NCBI RefSeq assembly: GCF_013359775.1
Contig: NZ_JABMCI010000069.1
Location: 1 to 64,000, forward strand
Length of the DNA: 64,000 nucleotides
Source of the DNA: Cellulomonas humilata
GTDB lineage: Bacteria; Actinomycetota; Actinomycetes; Actinomycetales; Cellulomonadaceae
Direction: 5' to 3'
In this document: positions 34,733-43,475 of the stretch, piece by piece
How the letters are laid out: each line of letters opens with the position of its first letter
Numbering within the stretch: position 1 is the stretch's first letter
The notes under the pieces: generated by a model
What the model saw: only the letters and a program-made list of their open reading frames with translations
What the model was told of the DNA's origin: nothing
Database searches by the model: none
Position numbers and translations under genes: made by a program

Positions 34733-35245
34733 TCAGCGAGGCTGGGAGCTCCGGGAGAGGATCGCCTTCGCGCCCTGCGACGCCTCGGTCACGTACTCGG
34801 AGACCCACCCGACCGGCGCGCTGCCCCACGACTGCCCGACGGCGGCCACGGGGAAGACCACGAGGTCGTGCTCCGCGTGCGTCAGGACCAGCTCGGGGGA
34901 GCCGTCGCCGCGCGCTGAGCCCCACACCAGGCCGGGCACGCGCTGCGCGACGAGGTCACCCAGCGTGACGCCGAACGCGTGCACGAGAGACTCGGGGTCG
35001 GTGCGGTCACGCTCGTCGGACTGCAACCAGATGGCCTGGACGCGGTCGAACAGGTCACCGAGCGTCTGCGTGTCGACCTGGCCCGCGCACAGGCCGGTGA
35101 TGATCTCCCGGTGCTGGGCTGCCCAGACAAGCTCGGCAGGGTTGAGCGGCTCCACCTGTACCGAGCGGGTGTCGTCGGCAGGCGTGTGCGGGTGCGGCAC
35201 CGTCGACCCGTCGGTCGGCGTCTCGGCGCGTCGGAACAGTCCCAT
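34733..35245 (-). CDS. DUF3806 protein (smaller paralog)
   Basis: The 170-residue cytoplasmic protein has the DUF3806 core: AFGVTLGDLVAQRVPGLVWG, then DLVVFPVAAVGQSWG and WVSEYVTEASQGA. It is a paralog of the N-terminal half of the protein at 18143-19096. The start is the ATG at 35245. Function is unknown, and it converges with rnhA. Confidence 0.8.
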   Translation of the reverse strand: MGLFRRAETPTDGSTVPHPHTPADDTRSVQVEPLNPAELVWAAQHREIITGLCAGQVDTQTLGDLFDRVQAIWLQSDERDRTDPESLVHAFGVTLGDLVAQRVPGLVWGSARGDGSPELVLTHAEHDLVVFPVAAVGQSWGSAPVGWVSEYVTEASQGAKAILSRSSQPR

Positions 35246-35350
35246 GTGCCGAGTATCGACGGTGTCACCCCTGCGCTTGACCCCCGACACCCCGGGATCG
35301 CCCGGACGGCGTCTCGGTGCACCCGGGCAACTGACCGCCGGACGCACGAA

Positions 35351-35380
35351 GGCCGCGCCGACCAGGAGGTCGACGCGGCC
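35351..35380 (-). terminator. Hairpin terminator after the subtilase gene
   Basis: GGCCGCGCCGACC (35351-35363) and GGTCGACGCGGCC (35368-35380) form a 13-bp stem with one mismatch and a 4-base loop. It begins 21 bases beyond the minus-strand subtilase stop at 35402. Confidence 0.75.
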
Positions 35381-35401
35381 CTCGTCACGGAGCCGGGCGG
35401 C

Positions 35402-38400
35402 TCAGCGCCTGACGGTCAGGGCGTGCGACGTGGCGGTCGGCAGGTACCCGCCGTCGCCGTTGTAGCTGGCGAGCACGACGGTCGAGTGCTGCACCGCCGG
35501 GAGGGTCACCTTGGCGACCCCGTTGGTGAGGGGCACCGTGGCCACCCGCTGGAGGCCCAGGGAGACGGACACCGAACCGGTGGGCGCGGGTGCACCCTTC
35601 GGGCCGGTGACCGAGACGGTCACCACGGGCTTGGCGCCCTTGGAGACGGTCCATGAGGTCGCCGTGAGCGACGCCTTGGCCTTCACCTTGGTCACGCTGA
35701 ACCACCGCTGCGCCTGCGACCCGGACACGTCCGCGTTGCCGGTGTAGACGGCGGTCAGGTGGTGGTTCCCGGACCGGAGCGTGCCGGGGATCACCACGTC
35801 GGCGACACCCCGCAGACCGGTGACCGTGACCGTGCCGGTGGCGATCGTCACCCCACGGTCCTTGATCTCGACCGTGCCCGTCGGCGGTGCGGTCGCACCC
35901 TTGACCACGATCGCTGCCTTCGTCGACTGCCCGTACGGGGCGGAGGTCCGGGACAGGATGAAGGTGGTCGTCGAGGTCGACTTGGCGATCTCGACCGGGA
36001 CGGCCTCCGACGTGGACGGCGCGAACAGGCTCGCGTCCGCCGGGGCGAAGCTCGCGGTCAGCGAGTGCGCTCCGGCGCCGAGCGTGACCTTCACGCTCGC
36101 CGTGCCGTCGGTGACCGCGGACGAGCCGACCGGGGTCTGTCCGTCGAGGAACGTGACGGTGCCCTCGGCCTCCGTCGGCGCGACGGTGGCCGTGAGCGTG
36201 AGCTCCGAGCCGACCGTCTTGTTGCCCGTGACCGCCAGGGTGGTGGTCGTCGGCGTCGCCGGCTCCCCGGTGGCCACCTGTACGACCGTGAACACGCCGG
36301 TGTCGCCGTAGCTCACCAGACCGAGGTAGGTCGTCTGCGGCGTGAGGTCGGCCCACGACGCGGTGTAGGTGACCGGGACGCCCTGCACGCCGGGCAGCAC
36401 CGCCGGGTCGAGCGCCAGCGGCGCCCCACCCTCGACCACCGAGGTGACGGTGGTGTCCCAGGTGACGCCGTTCGGCGCGCTGTACACGTCCACGAGGACC
36501 GCGTACGTGCCCGCGTCGGGCTGCACCAGGTTGACCCGCTCGTCGGCCGACCCGGACGCCGACTGCCAGCCCGCGACGGGGTTGCCGTCGGCGTCGAGCA
36601 GGTAGACGACCAGGTCGAGGTCGGCTGTGTCGTCGAGCGCGTCGAGGTTGAACCGCGCGTACTGCGCACCCTCGGGGACGTCGACGAGGTACTCCGCGAA
36701 GTCGCCCGTCGAGCCAGACCCGCTGTGCTCGGTCTCGGTCCCGGTCGGGTCGGCGAGGAGCTCACCGGCGGACAGGCCGGTGGTCGCCAGCGGGATGTCC
36801 CCGTCGCCACCGGGGGTCACCTCGACGGCGACGGACCCGGTGACTCCCGTCCCGGCGACCGACGCCGGGGCGACGATCGTGACGGGCTGCACGGCGATCG
36901 GGCTGCGGACGGCCGTGTCGCCGGACGTCCAGGTGAGCGAGCCGGTCGAGAACTCGTCGAGAGGTGCGTCCGTCCGGCTGAACGTCACCGAGTAGGTCTT
37001 CGACTCGCCGGCGGCCCCGAACACCAGGGTGGCCGGCTCGACGACCGTGGTGATGCCGGCGAGCCCCTGCACCGAGGAGGTGAAGGTGCCGGCCTGCGTC
37101 GCGGTGACCGTGCGGGTGATCGTCTCCGGCGCGGTGAGGCTGCCGATGCCGATCGAGGCGATGTTCAGGTCGCTCGGGTCGATCGCCTCGACCGGGACGT
37201 CGTAGCCGACGCCGCCCAGGTACGCGTACCAGTCGGTCAGGCCGTTGAGGTAGAGCAGACCCGGCTCGAAGAACTTCGTCGGGTCGACGTGGCCGGCGCC
37301 CTGGGCGAACGGGTCGGTGGCGGGGTCGCCCGCGTCGTCGACGGTGTCGTACGCGGTCGTCATCATCGCGGACTTGATCTCGGCGGGCGTCGCGTTGGGA
37401 CGCTCCCCGAGGTAGAGCGCCGCGATGCCGGCGATGTGCGGCGACGCCATGGAGGTGCCGCTGAGGAACTCGTACGTGGGCTCGGCGCCCTCGGCGTTCG
37501 CCGCAGCCGCCAGGATCGACACGCCAGGTGCGGCGATGTCGGGCTTGATGATGTCGCTGCCGCCCGCGAGCACGGGGCCGCGCGAGGAGAAGCCGGCGAC
37601 CTGCGGGACCGGCGGGGTGGTGCCCAGCTCGTTGCCCGTGGTGAACGTGGCCGTCGCACCGGGGGTGGCCGCGTAGGCGACGACCTCGTCGTGGACCAGG
37701 TGGCTGAGGTGGACGGTCGGGACCGCGTGGAAGTCGGTGTCGATGGAGCCCGGCGTGACGTTCACCAGCACCATGCCGATGCCGCCGACCCGTGCCACCT
37801 CGGCCGACTTGTCCGTGCGGGCGTACGTGCCGCGCTCGCAGACGATGATCGTGCCCGGCGCGACGAGCGCGGGATCGAGCGAACCCGGGGCGCACAGTGC
37901 CGCACCGGTCCCACCCGTGAGGGCGACGGCGGTGGAGTTCACCAGCGCACCGGTGAGCGGCTCCGCGGCCGGGTCCATGTCGACCGTGATCGACGCACCG
38001 GCGAAGGCCTGGCCGTCACCGAACGTGACCGTGGCCTCGTAGCTGGGGATCGTCGTGGCGGCCACCGAGGTGTACCAGGGGGACGCGTGGTCCGTGGTCG
38101 AGGCACCGGGGCCGTCGTTGCCGGCGGAGACCGCGACGAACACGCCGGCCGCTGCTGCGCCGAGGAACGCCTGGTCCTCGGGAGCGGCGACGCTCGTGGC
38201 GGCACCGCCGCCGATCGAGAAGTTGATGACGTCGACGCCGTCCGCGACGGCCTGGTCGATGGCGGACAGGATGTCGGTCGTCGTGCAGCCGTCGTCCGTG
38301 GTCACCACCGGGTCGGGGCCGGACCAGCAGACCTTGTAGGCCGCGATGCGGGCCGCGGGGGCGACGCCGGAGATGGTGCCGAAGTCGATGCCGCCGATGG

Positions 38401-39292
38401 CCGCCGGGGTGCCGACGTTGCCCGCGGCCGTGCTCGCGGTGTGCGACCCGTGCGAGTCGCCGTCACGCGGGGAGATGTACTCACCCGTGGACGCGTCGCC
38501 GAGGTTCTCGGCGCCGAACCCGTCGAGGTAGTAGCGCGCGCCGACGACCTTGGTCGAGCAGTCGTCCGCGGTGAACTGCTCGCCGGTCTCGCAGACGCCC
38601 CGGAAGACGTTCCCGTCGCCCTTCAGGTACGTGATAGCGGTGCCGTCGAGGTAGGGCTCGGCGCCGGGCGTGGTGCCCAGCGCGTCCCCCGCGAACGCGG
38701 GGTTCTCCGGCGCGATGCCGGTGTCCAGGACGCCGACGACGACGCCGGCACCGGCCTCGTCGGCCCCGCCCACGGCCTCCCAGACGCCGCCCGGGCCCTC
38801 GAGGCCCAGGAAGGACGTCGACGGCTCCGCGGTGATGTGGCGGAGCTCGTCGGGGACCACGGAGACCACGTCGTGGTCGGCCAGGAGGTCGGCCGCCTGG
38901 CGGGCGGTGAGGTCCGCCGAGAAGCCGTTGAGGGCCAGCGTGTAGGACACGTCGATGGAGACGCCGGCGGCCTCGGCCACCGACTCCTGCTTCTCCGTGA
39001 GGTGCTCCCGGTAGCTCTTCACCGGCGCCTTGCGCGCGTTGAGCTGGTCGCCCTCGTCGGGCGTGGTGGCCGCGAAGCCGCTCACGCCGCCGTCGTAGGT
39101 GGCGACCGCGTCGTCGGCGAGCGTGACGATGTACCGGCCGGGCTTGAGCTCGGTCTGACCCGAGGGCTTCGTGATCTGGAAGCCCGTCCCTGTCGGCGGG
39201 GGAGCCGCCGACGCGCCTCCGGCGCCGAGTAACGCGGTGCTGACCGCGACTGACAGGGCGGTGACGGCGGCGAGGACGGGTCGACGTGGCAT
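35402..39292 (-). CDS. Secreted subtilisin-like serine protease (S8) with PA insert and Ig-like C-terminal repeats
   Basis: The 1,296-residue protein has a signal peptide (~1-30), an I9-type propeptide (PGRYIVTLADDAVATYDGG onward) and an S8 catalytic domain. The triad is D190 (VVGVLDTGIA), H281 (DSHGSHTAS) and S614 (LSGTSMASPH), with oxyanion N392 (SAGNDGP). A protease-associated insert occupies ~440-560. Past residue ~750 there are beta-sandwich domains, including bacterial Ig-like repeats near 1,060-1,290. There is no sortase signal, so it should be released. A CRP-like site lies 48 bases upstream and a terminator follows the gene. Confidence 0.95.
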   Translation of the reverse strand: MPRRPVLAAVTALSVAVSTALLGAGGASAAPPPTGTGFQITKPSGQTELKPGRYIVTLADDAVATYDGGVSGFAATTPDEGDQLNARKAPVKSYREHLTEKQESVAEAAGVSIDVSYTLALNGFSADLTARQAADLLADHDVVSVVPDELRHITAEPSTSFLGLEGPGGVWEAVGGADEAGAGVVVGVLDTGIAPENPAFAGDALGTTPGAEPYLDGTAITYLKGDGNVFRGVCETGEQFTADDCSTKVVGARYYLDGFGAENLGDASTGEYISPRDGDSHGSHTASTAAGNVGTPAAIGGIDFGTISGVAPAARIAAYKVCWSGPDPVVTTDDGCTTTDILSAIDQAVADGVDVINFSIGGGAATSVAAPEDQAFLGAAAAGVFVAVSAGNDGPGASTTDHASPWYTSVAATTIPSYEATVTFGDGQAFAGASITVDMDPAAEPLTGALVNSTAVALTGGTGAALCAPGSLDPALVAPGTIIVCERGTYARTDKSAEVARVGGIGMVLVNVTPGSIDTDFHAVPTVHLSHLVHDEVVAYAATPGATATFTTGNELGTTPPVPQVAGFSSRGPVLAGGSDIIKPDIAAPGVSILAAAANAEGAEPTYEFLSGTSMASPHIAGIAALYLGERPNATPAEIKSAMMTTAYDTVDDAGDPATDPFAQGAGHVDPTKFFEPGLLYLNGLTDWYAYLGGVGYDVPVEAIDPSDLNIASIGIGSLTAPETITRTVTATQAGTFTSSVQGLAGITTVVEPATLVFGAAGESKTYSVTFSRTDAPLDEFSTGSLTWTSGDTAVRSPIAVQPVTIVAPASVAGTGVTGSVAVEVTPGGDGDIPLATTGLSAGELLADPTGTETEHSGSGSTGDFAEYLVDVPEGAQYARFNLDALDDTADLDLVVYLLDADGNPVAGWQSASGSADERVNLVQPDAGTYAVLVDVYSAPNGVTWDTTVTSVVEGGAPLALDPAVLPGVQGVPVTYTASWADLTPQTTYLGLVSYGDTGVFTVVQVATGEPATPTTTTLAVTGNKTVGSELTLTATVAPTEAEGTVTFLDGQTPVGSSAVTDGTASVKVTLGAGAHSLTASFAPADASLFAPSTSEAVPVEIAKSTSTTTFILSRTSAPYGQSTKAAIVVKGATAPPTGTVEIKDRGVTIATGTVTVTGLRGVADVVIPGTLRSGNHHLTAVYTGNADVSGSQAQRWFSVTKVKAKASLTATSWTVSKGAKPVVTVSVTGPKGAPAPTGSVSVSLGLQRVATVPLTNGVAKVTLPAVQHSTVVLASYNGDGGYLPTATSHALTVRR

Positions 39293-39339
39293 GTGCGCAT
39301 CCCTGGCTTCGAGGAGGATCGACGTGCGTGCGCCCACGA

Positions 39340-39355
39340 CGTGACGGTAGTCACA
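39340..39355. promoter_or_regulatory. CRP/GlxR-like site upstream of the subtilase
   Basis: CGTGACGGTAGTCACA matches TGTGA-N6-TCACA at 9 of 10 conserved positions. It lies 48 bases before the subtilase ATG on the minus strand. The same GTGA-N6-TCAC core is found at 8498-8513. Confidence 0.5.
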
Positions 39356-39445
39356 CGGTGGCGCACGCCCGGTGCACGTTACTGGCAGGTACGGCATTCG
39401 TCACCTTCAGGCGGAATGATCGTTTCCTGTTCGTGACCTGTGGCC

Positions 39446-40030
39446 TCAGCGGAGGGGCACGAAGACGAACGACCCGTGCGTCGTGATCTCCGTCCGACCC
39501 TCCCGCCGCTCCACCAGGTGCATCGTCGAGCGCACCGGGATCACCATGCGCGCGTCCTCGCCCAGCTGGTCCACCAGGGCGGCGGGCATGCGCCTCGGTG
39601 CCGCCGACACGAGGATCCGGTCCCACCCGCCGTCGACCGGCCGGCCGAGGGCCCCCGGGGTCGCCCGATCGATGCGCGCCCACGGCAGACCGCACGCGTC
39701 GAGGTTGGCCGCACCCCACACGGCCAGCTCGGGGTCCAGCTCCAGCCCGAGCACGACGCCCCCCGGTCCGACGAGCCGGGCGAGCAGCGCGGTCGTCCAG
39801 CCGGAGCCGGACCCGACGTCGAGCACGCGCGCACCGACGGGCACCTGCAGGAGGCGGAGCATGAACGACACGGTGCTCGGCTGCGAGCTGGTCTGCCCGT
39901 GCCACAGCGGCAGCGGGTGGTCCTCCGCCGCGCGGGCACGCTGCTGCGCCGGCAGGAACCGCTCGCGCGCGAGCTCGCGCATCGCGTCGGCCACGTCGGC
40001 GGCGCGCGTCGGGTCGGCCTGCTCACCCAT
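39446..40030 (-). CDS. PCMT-like (protein-L-isoaspartate) methyltransferase
   Basis: The 194-residue protein has an N-terminal helical part (MRELARERFLPAQQRARA), a TSSQPSTVSFMLRLL substrate loop typical of the PCMT family, and a Rossmann SAM site (ARVLDVGSGSGWTTALLA, then VLGLELDPEL). It is likely to repair isoaspartyl residues or to be a related SAM methyltransferase. The ATG at 40030 is divergent from the GMC oxidase start at 40082, so they share a 51-base promoter region. Confidence 0.87.
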   Translation of the reverse strand: MGEQADPTRAADVADAMRELARERFLPAQQRARAAEDHPLPLWHGQTSSQPSTVSFMLRLLQVPVGARVLDVGSGSGWTTALLARLVGPGGVVLGLELDPELAVWGAANLDACGLPWARIDRATPGALGRPVDGGWDRILVSAAPRRMPAALVDQLGEDARMVIPVRSTMHLVERREGRTEITTHGSFVFVPLR

Positions 40031-40081
40031 GAGGTGAGCCTACGATCGGGCGTTCCGCCATGGACGCCGTGAGGAGGCACC

Positions 40082-41767
40082 ATGCACTACGACGTCGTGG
40101 TCGTCGGCTCCGGCTTCGGCGGGTCCGTGGCGGCCCTGCGGCTCGTCGAGAAGGGCTACCGCGTCCTGGTGCTCGAGGCCGGGCGACGCTTCACCGACGA
40201 GACCCTGCCGCGCACGTCGTGGGACGTCAGCCGCTTCCTCTGGGCGCCCCGGCTCGGCTGGCTCGGCATCCAGCGCATCCACGTGCTGCCCGACGTGGTG
40301 GTGCTCGCCGGCGCGGGCGTCGGCGGCGGCTCGCTCGTCTACGCCAACACCCTCTACCGGCCCACGTCCGACGCGTTCTTCGCGGACCCGCAGTGGGCGG
40401 ACATCACCGACTGGCGCGCCGAGCTGGCGCCGTACTACGACCAGGCGAGCCGCATGCTCGGGGTCGTCGACAACCCCACCTGCACCCCGTCCGACGAGAT
40501 CGTGCGCAAGGCCGCGATCGACCTGGGCGTCGGCGACTCGTTCCGGCTGGCCCCGGTGGGCGTGGTGTTCGGCGTCCCGGGCGCGCGGGTGCCGGACCCG
40601 TTCTTCGGGGGTGCCGGACCGGAGCGGCGCGGCTGCCTGGAGTGCGGCGAGTGCATGACCGGCTGCCGGCACGGTGCCAAGAACACGCTGCCCACCAACT
40701 ACCTGTACCTGGCCGAGCGGGCGGGCGCGCGGGTGGTCGCGGAGACGACAGTGACGTCCGTGCGCCCCGGCGGTCAGGGCTGGGAGGTCCGGACCGAGCG
40801 CACCGGTCGCCGCGGGCCCGGGCGCACCGTGACCGCCGACCAGGTGGTCGTCGCGGCCGGGACGTGGGGCACCCAGCAGCTCCTGCACCGGATGAAGGCG
40901 GACGGCACCCTGCCGCGGCTGTCGGACCGCTTGGGCGCGCTGACCCGCACCAACAGCGAGTCGCTCGGCGGCGCGGCGACGCGCTGGCGCGGGTGGCGAC
41001 GCCGGCCGGACCTGACCCGCGGCGTCGCGATCACGTCCTCGGTCCACCTGGACGACCACACCCACCTGGAGCCGGTCCGCTACGGCCGCGGGTCCAACCT
41101 CATGGGCCTGCTCAGCACGGTCCTCACCGACGGCGGCGGGCGCGTGCCCCGACCGGTGCGCTGGCTGGGCAACGTGCTGCGGCACCCCGGACAGGTGGCG
41201 TCGCTGCTGCTGGGCCTGGGCAGCTGGTCGCAGCGGACGGTCATCGGGCTCGTCATGCAGACCGGCGGCGCGTCGATCACCGTGCGACCCCGGCGCACCT
41301 GGCGGGGGACCACCCGGCTCACGTCGACCCCGGGGGAGGGCGAGCCCAACCCCACCTGGATCCCGGCCGCCAACGCGGCCTACCGGCGGATGGCCGCGCA
41401 CCTGGGCGGCTTCGCCGCGAGCAGCCTGGGCGAGGTGGCCGACGTGCCCATGACGGCGCACTTCCTCGGCGGGTGCCCCATCGGCCGGTCGGCGGACGAC
41501 GGGGTGGTCGACGCCTATCACCGGGTGTTCGGGTACCCGGGCCTGCACGTGGTGGACGGCTCGACGGTCTCCGCGAACCTCGGTGTCAACCCGTCGCTCA
41601 CCATCACCGCGCAGGCGGAGCGGGCGTTCTCGCTGTGGCCCAACGTGGGGGAGCCCGATCCGCGGCCCGCGCCCGGGGAGCCGTACGAGCGGCTGCGACC
41701 GGTCCGACCGGTGCGTCCGGCGGTGCCGGCGTCGGCCCCGGGTGCGCTGCGCCTGACCGTGCTCTAG
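40082..41767 (+). CDS. GMC-type FAD oxidoreductase, cholesterol-oxidase-like
   Basis: The 561-residue protein has an FAD-binding start (DVVVVGSGFGGSVAALRL), a second GMC block (VVLAGAGVGGGSLVYANTLY) and a C-terminal NPSLTITAQAERA FAD loop. A cysteine cluster, CLECGECMTGCRHGA, is typical of this bacterial sterol/alcohol oxidase group. No signal peptide is visible. The substrate is not determined: a sterol or another secondary alcohol is possible, but no other steroid genes are in the window. Confidence 0.87.
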   Translation: MHYDVVVVGSGFGGSVAALRLVEKGYRVLVLEAGRRFTDETLPRTSWDVSRFLWAPRLGWLGIQRIHVLPDVVVLAGAGVGGGSLVYANTLYRPTSDAFFADPQWADITDWRAELAPYYDQASRMLGVVDNPTCTPSDEIVRKAAIDLGVGDSFRLAPVGVVFGVPGARVPDPFFGGAGPERRGCLECGECMTGCRHGAKNTLPTNYLYLAERAGARVVAETTVTSVRPGGQGWEVRTERTGRRGPGRTVTADQVVVAAGTWGTQQLLHRMKADGTLPRLSDRLGALTRTNSESLGGAATRWRGWRRRPDLTRGVAITSSVHLDDHTHLEPVRYGRGSNLMGLLSTVLTDGGGRVPRPVRWLGNVLRHPGQVASLLLGLGSWSQRTVIGLVMQTGGASITVRPRRTWRGTTRLTSTPGEGEPNPTWIPAANAAYRRMAAHLGGFAASSLGEVADVPMTAHFLGGCPIGRSADDGVVDAYHRVFGYPGLHVVDGSTVSANLGVNPSLTITAQAERAFSLWPNVGEPDPRPAPGEPYERLRPVRPVRPAVPASAPGALRLTVL

Positions 41768-42096
41768 ACGGACTCGCGCGCCGGGACCACGGGGATCATC
41801 CCCGTGCGCGGCACGTCCGCCGCCGACGGGGGCGGGACGAACTTCGGCTTGCGACCCGGACGGCCGCGTTCGCGACGCATCTCGATGCCCTCGAGCGTCG
41901 TCGCGCGCCACACCGCGCCGCCGTTCAGTCGCCCGTCGGGCTGCGGCAGCCACGGCACCTTGCGAGACAGCCAGACGCGGATGGTGGCGTGCTCGACCCC
42001 CAGCCGGTCGGCCAGCCGGGCGATGTCGTAGAGGTCGTCGAGGCCGTGCGGCACGGGGGGCGCGGCGGTCGGGGTGGGGGGTGGTTCGGGGAGCAC
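41764..42096 (-). CDS. Small helix-turn-helix DNA-binding protein
   Basis: The 110-residue protein has a MerR/AlpA-like helix-turn-helix (DIARLADRLGVEHATIRVWL), which continues SRKVPWLPQPD. A basic segment (RRERGRPGRKPKF) contains an AT-hook-like GRPGRKP core. The GTG start at 42096 is the first in frame. Its C-terminus overlaps the convergent oxidase gene by 4 bases. The target is unknown. Confidence 0.75.
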   Translation of the reverse strand: MLPEPPPTPTAAPPVPHGLDDLYDIARLADRLGVEHATIRVWLSRKVPWLPQPDGRLNGGAVWRATTLEGIEMRRERGRPGRKPKFVPPPSAADVPRTGMIPVVPARESV

Positions 42097-42224
42097 GGCG
42101 AAAGCGTAGCGGCCCGTCCCTATGAATTGTGTGACGGAGACGTGACGAGATCCACACGAGATCTCCCCCGCCCTGAGGCCTCAAGTGTCAGGAGCGACCG
42201 TCCGAAGAACTTAACGTGTTACGC

Positions 42225-43418
42225 GTGAGTAACAAGATTCCGTTCCGAGGTCGGCCAGCGGGTGGCCGGCACGCTGTGGCGCGCCCTGCGCCGACGCGTG
42301 CCCTCGCCCACCCCGCCCGCCTCGCCCAGGGTGCCGTGGTCGCGGCGCTCGCCGTGAGCATGTGCGCGATGGTCGCTGTGTCGGCGAATGCCCGTGACGG
42401 TGGGAGCGCGTTCATAGGCGCCGCTCCGGCCCCCCGGTCGACCGCCCAGGTCGAGCAGGCGCGGGCAGGTGCGGTCGAGGTCGCCTCCGACGCCATCGTG
42501 TTCGCCCAGTCCGTCAAGGCGGAGGCGACGCAGGTCGCGATCGACGCCGCCCAGCTCGAGGCCCTGGAGGTCGCGACCGCCCACCTCGACGAGGTGCTCG
42601 CCGTCGCGACCGCCGACGTCGACCGTGGCGCAGCCACCTCCCGCACCGCCGACCGCGACGAGGTCGCTGGCATGGAGGGCACCGCCGGGGCCGCGGCCGA
42701 GCCGACCGCCGCCGCGACCAGCACCCCGGCCCCGCAGACGGAGACCGACCCCGCGACGGTGTTCGAGCAGACGCCGGCCGCCGTGCCGACCGTCGCGCCG
42801 AAGACCGGTGCGGAGGACTCCACGACCGCCGAGCTGCGGGAGGCCGTCGCCGCGGTCGCGACCGCCACGGCCGCCGTGAAGCAGAGCGCCGAGGCGAAGA
42901 AGGCCGCCGACGCCGCCGCTGCCGCGGCCTCCGCGCAGGCCGCCGCCGACGCCGCTGCCGCCGCGCAGGCCGCCGCCGAGGCGGAGGCAGCCCGACGCGC
43001 CTCGTGGAAGCAGTCGCTGCTCGGCTACGCCAACGGCAAGATTCCCGACTCCGCCCTCTGCGGCGTCAGCTTCGACTCGTCCGTGCGCCTGCGCTGCGAC
43101 GCCGCCGAGCAGCTGGACATCCTCAACGCCGCCTACCGGGCCAAGTTCGGGACCAACCTCTCGATCAGTGACTCCTACCGCTCGTACGCGGGCCAGGTGA
43201 TGTGCCAGCGCACCAAGGGCTACCTGTGCGCGACGCCCGGCACGTCCAACCACGGCAGCGGCGTGGCGGTCGACTTCGGTGGCGGCATCGAGACGTTCGG
43301 CACCAAGCAGTACCGCTGGATGACCGCCAACGCCCCGGCGCTGAACTGGACGCACCCGTCCTGGGCCGAGAGCGGCGGCAGCAAGCCCGAGGCGTGGCAC
43401 TGGGAGTACACGGACTGA
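42225..43418 (+). CDS. Secreted M15-family D-Ala-D-Ala carboxypeptidase (VanY-like), second copy
   Basis: The 397-residue protein has a long basic start, a signal helix (VVAALAVSMCAMVAVSANA), an Ala-rich helical/Thr-Pro linker to ~residue 260, then a peptidase domain. SDSYRSYAGQ, TSNHGSGVAVDF and EAWHWEY supply the Arg, His/Asp and His motifs. It is the same architecture as the protein at 19245 but divergent in sequence. A GTG at 42216 would add three residues. GTTACgcgtgaGTAAC (42218-42233) overlaps the start codon and may be regulatory. Two GTGAC motifs (42131, 42142) lie upstream. Confidence 0.88.
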   Translation: MSNKIPFRGRPAGGRHAVARPAPTRALAHPARLAQGAVVAALAVSMCAMVAVSANARDGGSAFIGAAPAPRSTAQVEQARAGAVEVASDAIVFAQSVKAEATQVAIDAAQLEALEVATAHLDEVLAVATADVDRGAATSRTADRDEVAGMEGTAGAAAEPTAAATSTPAPQTETDPATVFEQTPAAVPTVAPKTGAEDSTTAELREAVAAVATATAAVKQSAEAKKAADAAAAAASAQAAADAAAAAQAAAEAEAARRASWKQSLLGYANGKIPDSALCGVSFDSSVRLRCDAAEQLDILNAAYRAKFGTNLSISDSYRSYAGQVMCQRTKGYLCATPGTSNHGSGVAVDFGGGIETFGTKQYRWMTANAPALNWTHPSWAESGGSKPEAWHWEYTD

Positions 43419-43475
43419 TCGTTCGTGGTGGTCCGTCCGACCCGGACGCGCCACCGCGGCCCTACGATCGGGCGC

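Noticed and set aside
35759-39232. 1,157-codon plus-strand open frame opposite the subtilase gene
   Set aside because: It is a shadow of the minus-strand subtilase, made possible by high GC. Its product is low-complexity Arg/Gly/Asp-rich and matches nothing, while the minus strand has an intact catalytic triad.
40082-41767. Steroid catabolism cluster
   Set aside because: The GMC oxidase resembles cholesterol oxidases, but no other steroid-degradation gene is nearby.
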